64,000 nucleotides of DNA from Maioricimonas rarisocia. Its GTDB lineage: Bacteria > Planctomycetota > Planctomycetia > Planctomycetales > Planctomycetaceae. The number at the start of each line of letters is the position of its first letter. The first letter of the stretch is position 1. The notes beneath the pieces are model-generated. The model ran no database searches. It worked only from the letters and a program-made list of their open reading frames with translations, and was not told the origin of the DNA. The stretch lies in assembly GCF_007747795.1 (NCBI RefSeq), contig NZ_CP036275.1:3464001-3528000 (forward strand), written 5' to 3'. The translations under genes and the position numbers were made by a program. Positions 20,212 to 28,841 of the stretch are shown piece after piece.

Positions 20212-21573
20212 ATGAATGCGAAGCAGTCAGTTCCGTCCGGGCCACATCAACGGAATTGGGGCGCGGCGACGCCTCCAGCGAACCGGATCGGGCCGTCGCT
20301 CGAACCCGATCGGAATGGAGGTGACGGTCCGGCCGGGACGTTCGATGTCGCGATTGCACGTCGCGTGCTGCGGCAGATCGGATCGCCCCCTCTGGAACTG
20401 ATTCTGCCGGGCGGCCAGAGCGTAACCGCCAACGGGACACCTCCTCAATGCCGCATCGTGATTCGCGATCGGGGCATCTACTGGCGACTGCTGCTTGATC
20501 CGCTCTACCACTTCGCGGAAGGGTACGCTAGCGGGCGGATTGACGTCGAAGGTGATCTGCTGACGCCGCTGCGTGTCGTCAACGAGTACATGTCGATTCC
20601 CTCCGCCGACCGCCCCCGCTGGTTCCGCGGTCGTCCCCGCAGCCGTCGAAATGCCAACACGCTGAGTGGATCACGCGAGAACATCCACCGGCACTACGAT
20701 CTCGGCAACGCGTTCTACCGGCTCTGGCTCGACGAGCGCATGCTCTACACCTGTGCCTACTACCGCGAGCCGTCGATGACGCTCGAACAGGCCCAGGTCG
20801 CCAAGATGGACCACGTCTGCCGAAAGCTGCAGTTGCAGCCGGGTGAGCAGGTGATCGAAGCCGGATGCGGGTGGGGAGGACTCGCACTGCACATGGCACG
20901 CCAGTACGGCGTTCATGTTCGTGCGTACAACATTTCGGCCGAACAGGTGCGGTACGCGCGCGAACTTGCCCGGCAGGAAGGCCTGGATGACCGTGTCGAG
21001 TTCGTCGAAGACGACTGGCGGAATATCACCGGCACCTGCGACGCATTCGTTTCGGTCGGCATGCTCGAGCATGTCGGCATCGAGAACTATCCGGCACTCG
21101 GGGAGACGATCCACCGTGTCCTGGCACCGAACGGTCGGGGACTGATCCACACGATTGGACGAAATTACCCGCTGCAACTCGACCGCTGGATCGAGCGCAA
21201 AATCTTTCCCGGCGCAGCGCCGCCGACGCTGTCCGAAATGATGGGGATCTTTGAAGGACAGGACTTCTCGGTCCTCGACGTCGAGAACCTGCGGCTGCAT
21301 TACGCCGTGACGCTCATGGACTGGTTCAACCGCTACGAACAGAACGTTGATGCCGTTCGCGAGATGTTCGACGAGAACTTCGTGCGCACCTGGCGACTCT
21401 ACCTTGCTTCGTCGATCGCCGCTTTTGAGTACGGCTGGCTGCAGCTCTTCCAGGTGGTGTTCGCGCCGGGCGCGAGTAACAACAATCCCTGGACGCGCGA
21501 CTACCAGTACCGCGACGACGACGTTCCCCGCGGGGCCGTCTGGGAACGGCTCCGCCACGAAAGGACGCGGTGA
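20212..21573 (+). CDS. cfa: Cyclopropane-fatty-acyl-phospholipid synthase-family methyltransferase
   Basis: A 453-aa SAM-dependent methyltransferase of the CFA synthase family, which adds a methylene or methyl group across double bonds of phospholipid acyl chains at the membrane. Family marks: NIHRHYDLGNAFYRLWLD and ERMLYTCAYY before the SAM fold, EAGCGWGGLALHMA as the SAM-binding loop, VGMLEHVG, and the aromatic C-terminal region ending near WTRDYQYR. ATG 20212 is chosen because the protein upstream of it is unlike the family. The stop is one base before the next gene, an FAD oxidoreductase, so the two are almost certainly co-expressed. It could make cyclopropane or methyl-branched chains. 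Confidence 0.92.
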   Translation: MNAKQSVPSGPHQRNWGAATPPANRIGPSLEPDRNGGDGPAGTFDVAIARRVLRQIGSPPLELILPGGQSVTANGTPPQCRIVIRDRGIYWRLLLDPLYHFAEGYASGRIDVEGDLLTPLRVVNEYMSIPSADRPRWFRGRPRSRRNANTLSGSRENIHRHYDLGNAFYRLWLDERMLYTCAYYREPSMTLEQAQVAKMDHVCRKLQLQPGEQVIEAGCGWGGLALHMARQYGVHVRAYNISAEQVRYARELARQEGLDDRVEFVEDDWRNITGTCDAFVSVGMLEHVGIENYPALGETIHRVLAPNGRGLIHTIGRNYPLQLDRWIERKIFPGAAPPTLSEMMGIFEGQDFSVLDVENLRLHYAVTLMDWFNRYEQNVDAVREMFDENFVRTWRLYLASSIAAFEYGWLQLFQVVFAPGASNNNPWTRDYQYRDDDVPRGAVWERLRHERTR

Positions 21574-21574
21574 C

Positions 21575-22708
21575 ATGACCAGCTACGATGTTGCCATTGT
21601 CGGCGGCGGACCGGCTGGATCGTCCTGCGCGTGGCGACTGCGGCAGGCGGGGCACAGTGTGGCCATCATCGACCGCAAGGAATTCCCGCGGGACAAGACG
21701 TGTGCCGGCTGGGTCACACCGACCGTCTGGAGAACGCTGAAGGTCGATCCGGACGAATACGGTCGCGAGCGAACGCTGCAGCCGATTCGTGGCTTTCGCA
21801 CCGGAATCATCGGCGGACCGGACCTGCAGACAGATTATGAATCCACGGTCAGCTACGGCATCCGACGATGCGAATTCGACGACTACCTGCTCCGGCGCTG
21901 TGACGCGGATCTTCTTCTGGGACAGCCGCTGCGGACCATGACGCGGCACGGCGATCACTGGCTGCTCAACGGCACGATCAAGGCAGGCGTTCTGGTCGGT
22001 GCCGGCGGGCACTTCTGCCCTGTCGCACGCGAACTGGGAGCACGACGAACCGAAACGTCGAGTGTCGTCACGGCCCAGGAAGTCGAGTTCGCTGCTGATG
22101 ATCGGCAGCTCGAAGAATGCGGCGTCAAAGCCACCGTGCCCGAGTTGTACTTCTGCGGCGATCTGGCCGGATACGGATGGTGTTTCCGGAAGGGACGCTA
22201 CCTCAATGTCGGACTGGGGCGCGTCAATGCCGGCAAACTCTCGCAGGCTGTTACAGAGTTTGTCGACGATCTTCGCCGTCGAGGCACGCTGGCCGGGAAC
22301 GTACCCGAACGGTTCCACGGACACGCCTATCAGCTGTACGAACGTGTGGTCCCACGACTTGTCGACGACGGTGTCATGCTGGTTGGCGACGCGGCCGGGA
22401 TGGCGTATGCCCAGAGCGGTGAAGGAATCCGCCCCGCCGTCGAGTCCGGTCTGCTGGCGGCACAGACGCTTCTCGAACTCGAGCACCTGCAAATGCCCGC
22501 CGCCACGGAGCTGATGCACTACGCCGACAGAATCACCGAACGGTTTGGACAGCCGCGGGAGCGCAGTGCGACCGACTGGTTGCCCCACGCCTTGCTGCAG
22601 GCTACCGCGCGTCGATTGCTGCGAAATCGGACGTTTGTCCGCCGGGTCGTGATCGACGACTGGTTTCTGCACGCGAGTCAGCCGGCACTCGATCTGACGT
22701 CGCTGTGA
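21575..22708 (+). CDS. Geranylgeranyl-reductase-family FAD oxidoreductase
   Basis: A 377-aa flavoprotein. VAIVGGGPAGSSCAWRL at residue 5 is the FAD dinucleotide-binding fold, DKTCAGW corresponds to the conserved cysteine loop of the geranylgeranyl reductase group, and VMLVGDAAGMAYAQSGEGI is the second FAD motif. Members saturate isoprenoid chains or oxidise ring substrates. ATG 21575 follows the cfa stop by one base and has AAAGGAC upstream. Pairing with a CFA-type enzyme suggests a role in reducing or modifying membrane lipid chains, but this is inference. It is a single-domain protein without membrane helices. Confidence 0.85.
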   Translation: MTSYDVAIVGGGPAGSSCAWRLRQAGHSVAIIDRKEFPRDKTCAGWVTPTVWRTLKVDPDEYGRERTLQPIRGFRTGIIGGPDLQTDYESTVSYGIRRCEFDDYLLRRCDADLLLGQPLRTMTRHGDHWLLNGTIKAGVLVGAGGHFCPVARELGARRTETSSVVTAQEVEFAADDRQLEECGVKATVPELYFCGDLAGYGWCFRKGRYLNVGLGRVNAGKLSQAVTEFVDDLRRRGTLAGNVPERFHGHAYQLYERVVPRLVDDGVMLVGDAAGMAYAQSGEGIRPAVESGLLAAQTLLELEHLQMPAATELMHYADRITERFGQPRERSATDWLPHALLQATARRLLRNRTFVRRVVIDDWFLHASQPALDLTSL

Positions 22709-22919
22709 AGATCCACGTCACTGTAAAGCGAGGCACTCTGGAGGAAACGTCCCGACAAAGGCGCCTTCCGGGATAGCGTGGGCATTCGGTCGATCGACCG
22801 CTTTCGGCCATTCCCGCCGGGGGAACCAGGCTGGAAGCAGTTACTCTGTTGCGGTACGATCGAATTGTGTAATGACTAGACCAGTGGAACTGTGGTTCGC
22901 GCCGGGAGGACCCATAGCT

Positions 22920-23414
22920 GTGCGCAAGAACTTTACGGAACATCGCTTCGTCTGGCTCGCCACGGGCATGATCTTCGGGCTGGCCCTCGCTTATTACTGG
23001 CCGCATGAGCCGGCGCATGCTGACGATGCCTCCATGGGCGACAGGTTCGCCATGTGCACGGTCAACACCCTTGCCGGCAACAGCGAAGCCATCTTCGTGC
23101 TCGACTTCACGACCGGCCGGTTGCTTGGTGCCGCGTATAACACGCAGACCGGCACGTTTACTCAGACGTACGCCCGCAGCGTCGCCTCTGACTTCAAGGT
23201 GGCTGAAGACGCCCGCTACGTGATCGTGCCGGGCCAGGCCAACCTGCGGACCACCGGTGGCGGCCCGCCTGCCAGTGGCGTGATGTACGTCGGTGAGCTG
23301 AACTCCGGCCTGGTTTCGATGTACGGGTTCAGCTACGTGCAGTCGCCCCGACAGTTGCCCGTCCAGCCGCTGACCCTCATCGCCCAGTTCCCCTGGCGAC
23401 AGGCATCCCGCTGA
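22920..23414 (+). CDS. Anchored conserved protein of unknown function
   Basis: A 164-aa protein that I do not recognise beyond a general likeness to conserved planctomycete hypotheticals. GTG 22920 is preferred over ATG 22872 because GGGAGGA lies nine bases upstream. An N-terminal membrane helix (FVWLATGMIFGLALAYYW) is followed by an outside domain of about 130 residues with predicted beta-strands (FVLDFTTGRLLGAAYN, VYVG-like repeats) that looks like a small beta-propeller-type or WD-like fragment. A strong terminator follows at 23440, so it ends its own transcript. Confidence 0.75.
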   Translation: MRKNFTEHRFVWLATGMIFGLALAYYWPHEPAHADDASMGDRFAMCTVNTLAGNSEAIFVLDFTTGRLLGAAYNTQTGTFTQTYARSVASDFKVAEDARYVIVPGQANLRTTGGGPPASGVMYVGELNSGLVSMYGFSYVQSPRQLPVQPLTLIAQFPWRQASR

Positions 23415-23439
23415 AACATCGCGATCGTCATTCGGTCTG

Positions 23440-23482
23440 GCGCGGCGGGTGTGAGGTCTCACCCGTCGCGCTTTTTTTTTTT
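23440..23482 (+). terminator. Strong rho-independent terminator
   Basis: GCGCGGCGGGTG (23440-23451) pairs with CACCCGTCGCGC (23460-23471), with one G-T pair and an eight-base loop, followed by eleven T residues. It lies 25 bases after the stop of the 22920 gene and before the convergent methyltransferase gene. Confidence 0.95.
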
Positions 23483-23500
23483 GTGCGCGGATCCTGCCTG

Positions 23501-24697
23501 TCAGTCGCAGCGGCGGCAAACGACACCCCGGGCCTTGCCGGATTCCCGAGCGACAATCAGCACGCCCGCATCGCTTCCATCCAGACGCAGCTTCCGCCGC
23601 AGTGCCGAGGCATCGACAGGGACGTGGCGACACTTGATCTCCAGTTGGCCGAACGATGCGGCGCGAAAATACCCCCGCAACGCCTTGTCCTTGAACGGCA
23701 CGACGTCCAGCACTTCGAACGCCCGGGCGAACGGCGTTTTCACCAGCGTGTCGGACGTCAGATACTCTTCGGCGTCGTCAAGCCGCGAGAGTGAGACTTC
23801 GACCGCCAGAGCGTCAACGAGCCCCGCACGCACGATCGCGGGATCCGGGTCGTAGATGTAACGACCGAGCGGGTCGATGACCGGATCGAAATCGAACGGA
23901 TCGCCTGCCAGAGTCGCTCCCTGAGGCAGAACCGTCGCGCGGAACGGTGCCTCGCCGGCCAGCTCGCCGAACCAGACGGTCGCCTCTTTGCACTCGCCGT
24001 GCAGGCTGATCAGTTCAATCTCGCAGCCGGAGAACTTGCCGCCGAAGTTGCTCGCCGGCGAGAGTTTGATGGCTCCGCCCGAACGCTGTGCGATCATTCT
24101 GTCCAGGAACTCCGGCCCGGGCTGGTAGTCCTCCAGCCGCACGGCCCGCCCCCGGTTACCGGCCCGGCGGTCGGGATCGATATGGATCAGATCGTCACCG
24201 GGATCGACCGTTGTCACGTCAGCGAGCAGTGGCGTGAAACGATCCTGAACGCCATAGACATGAGCGTTCCACTCGGCCTGCAGCAGGGTTGCCTCGTCGT
24301 GGTCGACGGCCGTAACCGCGACGTTCGCGGCAATGGCGATCGCGTCGGCACCGATCCCGCAGCAGAGATCCCAGGTGGGACGCGTGAACCGATGGGCCTT
24401 GTGAATCGCGACCGTTTCGCCGGTCGCCTGCTCGAACCCCTGGCGGTCGAACCACATCTGCGCCGCGCGGCTGAACTTCGGCTCGGCGCGTCGGCGAAGC
24501 TCCTGAAGAGTGACGACTGCCCGAACCACGGCGTCGGGAAACTGTTTTCGCAGTCGCTGCTGAATCGCCAGTTCGCCGGCTCCTTCCTGCTCCAGAGTCT
24601 GCAGTTCTGCAAAGATCTCCGGGCAGTCGCGCAGCTGCCGCAACGTCGTCACGCGGTCGTTCGCCCCGGCTGCAGCGGGGCGATGCTCTCGAGCCAT
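23501..24697 (-). CDS. Class I SAM methyltransferase with THUMP-like C-terminal domain
   Basis: A 398-aa protein. ATG 24697 has GGAGCG upstream. An N-terminal helical part is followed by a class I SAM fold with loop DLCCGIGADAIAIA (about residue 120) and acidic residue in VDHDEA. HIDPDRRAGNRGRAVRLEDY corresponds to the DPxRR...GR motif of the family whose C-terminus is the THUMP-like domain. The C-terminus matches that domain: PFKDKALRGYFRA, GQLEIKCR, DASALRRKLRL. The family is presumed to modify RNA; the target is unknown. It is divergent from ctpA with 82 bases between starts. Confidence 0.88.
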   Translation of the reverse strand: MAREHRPAAAGANDRVTTLRQLRDCPEIFAELQTLEQEGAGELAIQQRLRKQFPDAVVRAVVTLQELRRRAEPKFSRAAQMWFDRQGFEQATGETVAIHKAHRFTRPTWDLCCGIGADAIAIAANVAVTAVDHDEATLLQAEWNAHVYGVQDRFTPLLADVTTVDPGDDLIHIDPDRRAGNRGRAVRLEDYQPGPEFLDRMIAQRSGGAIKLSPASNFGGKFSGCEIELISLHGECKEATVWFGELAGEAPFRATVLPQGATLAGDPFDFDPVIDPLGRYIYDPDPAIVRAGLVDALAVEVSLSRLDDAEEYLTSDTLVKTPFARAFEVLDVVPFKDKALRGYFRAASFGQLEIKCRHVPVDASALRRKLRLDGSDAGVLIVARESGKARGVVCRRCD

Positions 24698-24698
24698 C

Positions 24699-24727
24699 TT
24701 GCTCGCTCCGATGCAGTCACCTAGAAT
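24699..24727 (+). promoter_or_regulatory. Candidate sigma-70-type promoter for the S41 protease gene
   Basis: TTGCTC (24699-24704) and TAGAAT (24722-24727) are separated by exactly 17 bases, leaving a leader of about 45 bases before ATG 24780. It begins two bases upstream of the divergent methyltransferase start. Consensus match only. Confidence 0.45.
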
Positions 24728-24779
24728 CAACGAACGGTTAAATGTATTGCCTGTCGGCACTTCCACGAGGAGGACGGGG

Positions 24780-26231
24780 ATGGAGAAGTCCTTGCAACGG
24801 TTAGCATGGGTCGCGACAACTTTGACACTGCTGCTGGCCGTCTGGACGCAGGTCGCTCGTGCACAGGATCAGGACGAATACTACGAGCTGATGCAGGTCT
24901 TCGTCGACACGTTCGAGCAGATTGACCGCAACTACGTCAAGGATGTCGATCGTCAGGAACTGGTCGAGGCAGCGGTCCGCGGCATGCTCGCCAAGCTCGA
25001 TCCGTATTCCGACTACATCAGCCCGCAGGATCTCGACCGCTTCAACGAAGCTGTCGAGCAGGAATTTGGCGGAGTTGGCATTCAGGTCCACTTCGACCGC
25101 GAGCAGAGGTCGATCGAAGTCATGACCCCGCTGCCCGGCAGCCCTGCCTATGAGGCGGGAATTCGCGCCGGCGACCGCATCGTCGAGATCGAAGGCCAGG
25201 CGGTCAAGGAGTTTCCCGAAGGACGCGAAATCGAGTCCGCCGTCAAACTGCTCAAGGGAGAACCGGGTGTCCAGGTCAAGGTGGGGATCGTGCATCCCGA
25301 CTCGACCGAGGTCGAAGAGGTGGTCATCACACGGGAGATCATCCAGCTCGATACGGTCCTGGGGAACACGTACAACGAGGACGGTTCGTGGGACTTCATG
25401 ATCGATGAGGAACGGAAGATCGGCTACCTCCGCCTGACTCACTTCACACGCCGCAGTGCCGCCGAAGTCCGGGCCGCCCTCCGCAGTCTCCGCGATCAGG
25501 GCATGCAGGGGCTGATTCTCGACCTGCGGTTCAACCCCGGCGGACGCCTGCAGGCTGCCGTCGAGATCTCGGACATGTTTGTCGAGAGCGGCAAGATCGT
25601 CAGCACCGAAGGTCGCAACAGCAGCCCGCACACGTGGTCGGCCAAGAAGTTCGGAACGTTCTCCGGGTTTCCGATGGCCATTCTCGTGAACCGGTACAGT
25701 GCTTCGGCCAGCGAGATCGTCAGTGCCTGCCTGCAGGATCACGATCGTGCCGTCATCGTCGGGGAACGCACGTGGGGCAAGGGGAGCGTGCAGACCGTTA
25801 TCGACCTGGTCGATGGCGACAGCAAGCTCAAGCTGACCACCGCCAGTTACTACCGGCCGAGCGGCAAGAACATTCATCGCTTCCCCAAGGCGACCGAAGA
25901 AGACGAGTGGGGCGTCATGCCCGACGAGGGATTCGCCGTCGAGTTTTCGTTCGATCAGATGCGGCAGTATCAGCGGGATCGTCAGCAGCGGGACGTGCTC
26001 GGAAGTGACGAAGCGCCCGAATCGGACTTCGTCGATACGCAGCTTGAGAAAGCCCTGGAGTACGTCCGGGGTGAGGTTGCCGGCGAAGATACTCCCGGTG
26101 ACGATGCGAAACCGGACGCAACGACCGGCGACGCGGAACCGAAAGCCGACGAAGGGGAAGCGAAGAAGGTCGAGAAGGATGCCGCTTCGCTGATCCGGCT
26201 GCCGCTTCTGGCACCGGCCACCGCGACCTGA
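24780..26231 (+). CDS. ctpA: S41-family C-terminal processing peptidase
   Basis: A 483-aa exported serine protease that clips C-termini of periplasmic proteins. ATG 24780 has GAGGAGG about seven bases upstream and starts a signal peptide (about 1-28, ending ARAQD). An N-terminal helical part holds KLDPYSDYI; a PDZ domain follows (FGGVGIQVHF to VEEVVI). The S41 core has DLRFNPGG, the catalytic serine in NRYSASASEI and the lysine in GERTWGKGSVQ, the Ser/Lys dyad. The last 60 residues are acidic and low complexity. tsaD follows after 43 bases, so they may share a transcript. Confidence 0.93.
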   Translation: MEKSLQRLAWVATTLTLLLAVWTQVARAQDQDEYYELMQVFVDTFEQIDRNYVKDVDRQELVEAAVRGMLAKLDPYSDYISPQDLDRFNEAVEQEFGGVGIQVHFDREQRSIEVMTPLPGSPAYEAGIRAGDRIVEIEGQAVKEFPEGREIESAVKLLKGEPGVQVKVGIVHPDSTEVEEVVITREIIQLDTVLGNTYNEDGSWDFMIDEERKIGYLRLTHFTRRSAAEVRAALRSLRDQGMQGLILDLRFNPGGRLQAAVEISDMFVESGKIVSTEGRNSSPHTWSAKKFGTFSGFPMAILVNRYSASASEIVSACLQDHDRAVIVGERTWGKGSVQTVIDLVDGDSKLKLTTASYYRPSGKNIHRFPKATEEDEWGVMPDEGFAVEFSFDQMRQYQRDRQQRDVLGSDEAPESDFVDTQLEKALEYVRGEVAGEDTPGDDAKPDATTGDAEPKADEGEAKKVEKDAASLIRLPLLAPATAT

Positions 26232-26274
26232 CGTCGCGCCGTTGTCGTTTTCACACCAGTCATTCCTGTGAGTC

Positions 26275-27345
26275 ATGAACGCCCGCATGCGGCCTCCGTG
26301 TGCGGGCAATCTTCTTCCTGTGCAGTACCTGCTTGCTATCGAATCGTCGTGTGATGAGACGGCGGCGGCCGTCATCGACGACACGCTGAACGTCCGGTCC
26401 AACATCGTTGCCTCGCAGGATGCGCTGCATCAACGGTTCGGCGGCGTCGTGCCGGAGATCGCCTCACGCGCCCATGTCGAACGGATCATGCCCGTTATCG
26501 ACGAGGCACTCCGACAGGCGGACGTGACGCTACAGCAACTCAGCGGCATTGCTGTCGTCACCGAGCCCGGTCTGGTCGGTTCGCTGCTGGTCGGCCTGAC
26601 TGCCGGCAAGACGCTCGCCTGGCTGCTCGATGTCCCGCTCGTGGCCGTCAACCACATCGAGGCGCATCTGTTTGCCTGTCGAATGGCGGCCGGTCGCGAC
26701 ATCTTTCCTGCGGTGGGGCTGGTCGTCAGCGGCGGGCATTCCAACGTGTACAACTGCCGGTCCGAAACGGATCTCGAACTGCTCGGTTCGACGATCGACG
26801 ATGCTGCGGGTGAAGCGTTCGACAAGGTGGCCAGCCTGCTCGGACTCCCCTACCCCGGTGGGCCGTCGATCCAGCGGGCGGCGGAGAATGGCGATCCGCA
26901 GGCGTTTCGGTTCCCACGCTCGTTCATCCGTGACGACGAGATCCGGTTCAGCTTCAGCGGTCTGAAGACAGCAGTTCTCTACGAAGCACAGGGGATTCCC
27001 GGACGAAACGAGCAGCCACCGGATTTGACGCCGCAGCGCATCGCCGACATCGCCGCCAGCTTTCAGGAAGCCGTCGTCGACGTGCTGGTGGCCAAGGTGC
27101 AGCTCGCCGTCCGCAAGCTCGGGCACCGAACCGTCTGCCTGGGCGGCGGTGTGGCGGCAAACGGCCGGCTCCGCGAACGGCTTCAGCAGGCCGCAGATGA
27201 GAATGGCTTTGAACTGGTGATCGCCCCGCGCGAACTCTGCACCGACAACGCTGCAATGGCCGCCATCGGCTGGAAACTGCTGCAGGAAGGACGCACGGCA
27301 CCCCTCGACCTGGACGTGACGCCCGGACTGGTCCGCGCCGACTGA
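26275..27345 (+). CDS. tsaD: tRNA N6-adenosine threonylcarbamoyltransferase TsaD
   Basis: TsaD transfers threonylcarbamoyl to A37 of ANN-decoding tRNAs, working with TsaB and TsaE. Seen: [14 protein letters not shown] at the start, metal histidines in [50 protein letters not shown] and the closing CTDNAAMAA. Length is normal at 340-356 aa. The usual family start would be at GTG 26320, just before [15 protein letters not shown] 26275 adds 15 residues. Neither has a strong ribosome binding site. No tsaB or tsaE is adjacent. Confidence 0.95.
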   Translation: MNARMRPPCAGNLLPVQYLLAIESSCDETAAAVIDDTLNVRSNIVASQDALHQRFGGVVPEIASRAHVERIMPVIDEALRQADVTLQQLSGIAVVTEPGLVGSLLVGLTAGKTLAWLLDVPLVAVNHIEAHLFACRMAAGRDIFPAVGLVVSGGHSNVYNCRSETDLELLGSTIDDAAGEAFDKVASLLGLPYPGGPSIQRAAENGDPQAFRFPRSFIRDDEIRFSFSGLKTAVLYEAQGIPGRNEQPPDLTPQRIADIAASFQEAVVDVLVAKVQLAVRKLGHRTVCLGGGVAANGRLRERLQQAADENGFELVIAPRELCTDNAAMAAIGWKLLQEGRTAPLDLDVTPGLVRAD

Positions 27346-27378
27346 CGCCGCCGCCTGGTTGCTGGCGACGGTCGAAGG

Positions 27379-28734
27379 TTACGGCTGACCGCCATTAATG
27401 AAGCTGAATGTCTCGACGTCGGTGATGTTGCTGAAGAAGGGCGTAATGCCAATCCGCACGTAGCGGCGATCGGGCGAAACGACCACGCGACCTGTCGCCG
27501 ATGATCCCTCCGGAATCACGCGGACTACCGGTGCAAAGCCGAACGCGCCTGCCTGTCGCACACCCGGCCTCTGGCGGCGTGACTCTTCGAACTCGTGCTG
27601 GGCTCGCACAATCCCCTCGACGTCGCGCTGCTCCGGGCGGGCGGCAAGCTGATGGTCCGGTTGCATCCACGGGCTGATGCGATGCACAGCCACCTGACGC
27701 GGCTGTTTGCGACGGCCGTTCGGCACTTCGAGACGAAGAGTGACGTCGTCTTCGCCAAGCTGAATCGTCCGTGTCGTCGTTTTCTCGTTCGGACCGTTGG
27801 CGTCCAGAGTGACTGTCAGCCGGGCCCGCTTGCCGACGATCTCTCCCCATGCGTGTCGAACACGGATGACATACTCACCCGGAAATCCGATCGGACAGAC
27901 ATAGTTCTCGTGGCAGTTGGCCGGATCGGGCCCGTAACCGTCGTGAGTCAGCACGCCGCCGCCGGGCGTCTGTCGCTGCTCGAACGAACAGACACCGCCG
28001 ACCGGTTCTTCGACGAACAGATCGAGATCCCCCGCACCGCTCCACGTCAGTGTGACCTGCAGGTCGCGGCGCTGTGCCTGGCGGATGGTTTCGAGAAGCT
28101 CCCCGGCGGCCTGGTCTTCGCCCTGCTGCCGCAGTTTGCGCTCCGCGGCACGGACTGCGGTCAACGCATCCTTGTGATGCTGCCTGTACCCGCTGGTCCA
28201 GTCGAGAGCCAGAACGCCCGCGGCAGCCCATCTGATCTGTTCGGGGTCCTCAAGTTCTCGTGCGAGTTTGAGGCCGAGGACGTACGGTTCGGGGCGTTCG
28301 GGGGCCAGCCGGGCCGCCTGGCGGTACAGTCGCAGTGCCGCTTCGTTCCGTTCAAAGCGAACGAGGTAGTTCGCGGAGTACATCATGCTTCCGAAGTCGG
28401 CATTTCCGAAATCGGTCATCCCCATGACGACCCGTTCGACTTCCTTCTTCGGTCGCCCCTCGATCTCCATCGAGACAGCGAGCACCTCGTACATCCAGGG
28501 CTGGGCCTGCGAATTGATGATCGCTGACTGGATCGCGGAGATGGCGTGCTCGTGCCGCTCCTCATTGTGCAGCCGCAGGATCAGCTTGCGGACGGTCGTC
28601 GTCCGCGGGCGGTGCTTTGCGAAGAAGGCCGGCCAGACTTCGGACGGTTTGCGGTCGACGTAATCCGGCAGCTCGACGTCGACTGTCTCAGCGGGGGGAG
28701 CGGAGTTGCGCTGCTCTGAACGTACAGCAGGCAC
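27379..28734 (-). CDS. TPR and YfaP/DUF2135-like protein, probable -1-frame extension of the VWA protein
   Basis: A 451-aa frame. Residues about 30-200 are helical TPR-like repeats (ALRLYRQAARLAPERPEPYV). Residues about 225-330 resemble the YfaP/DUF2135 domain (LTWSGAGDLDLFVEEP, HENYVCPIGFPGEYVIRVRH). The GTG at 28734 has no ribosome binding site and no signal peptide follows it, though the domains suggest export. The frame is open and start-free upstream of 28734 through 28841, where nine A residues end the VWA gene in the other frame. A -1 shift there would give one 1348-aa exported protein. Alternatives: an independent short protein, or a sequencing error in the homopolymer. Confidence 0.7.
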   Translation of the reverse strand: MPAVRSEQRNSAPPAETVDVELPDYVDRKPSEVWPAFFAKHRPRTTTVRKLILRLHNEERHEHAISAIQSAIINSQAQPWMYEVLAVSMEIEGRPKKEVERVVMGMTDFGNADFGSMMYSANYLVRFERNEAALRLYRQAARLAPERPEPYVLGLKLARELEDPEQIRWAAAGVLALDWTSGYRQHHKDALTAVRAAERKLRQQGEDQAAGELLETIRQAQRRDLQVTLTWSGAGDLDLFVEEPVGGVCSFEQRQTPGGGVLTHDGYGPDPANCHENYVCPIGFPGEYVIRVRHAWGEIVGKRARLTVTLDANGPNEKTTTRTIQLGEDDVTLRLEVPNGRRKQPRQVAVHRISPWMQPDHQLAARPEQRDVEGIVRAQHEFEESRRQRPGVRQAGAFGFAPVVRVIPEGSSATGRVVVSPDRRYVRIGITPFFSNITDVETFSFINGGQP

Positions 28735-28813
28735 GGGACGTCGACCAAGGACATCCCGTGCCTGTGCTGTGTTGTCCGCGACGCGGCGTTCGCCAGTTTC
28801 ACCAGCTTGCGCC

Positions 28814-28841
28814 AGCGAATTGTCGCTTACGGTTTTTTTTT
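28814..28841 (-). promoter_or_regulatory. Candidate frameshift site: A9 run plus small hairpin
   Basis: On the minus strand a run of nine A (28841-28833) reads GGC AAA AAA AAA CCG TAA in the VWA frame. In the -1 frame the same run leads into ACC GTA AGC and the open TPR/YfaP frame. Five bases after the run, AGCGA and TCGCT (28827-28814) can pair around a four-base loop. Homopolymer A runs are known sites of ribosomal or transcriptional slippage, for example in Thermus dnaX. Confidence 0.55.
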
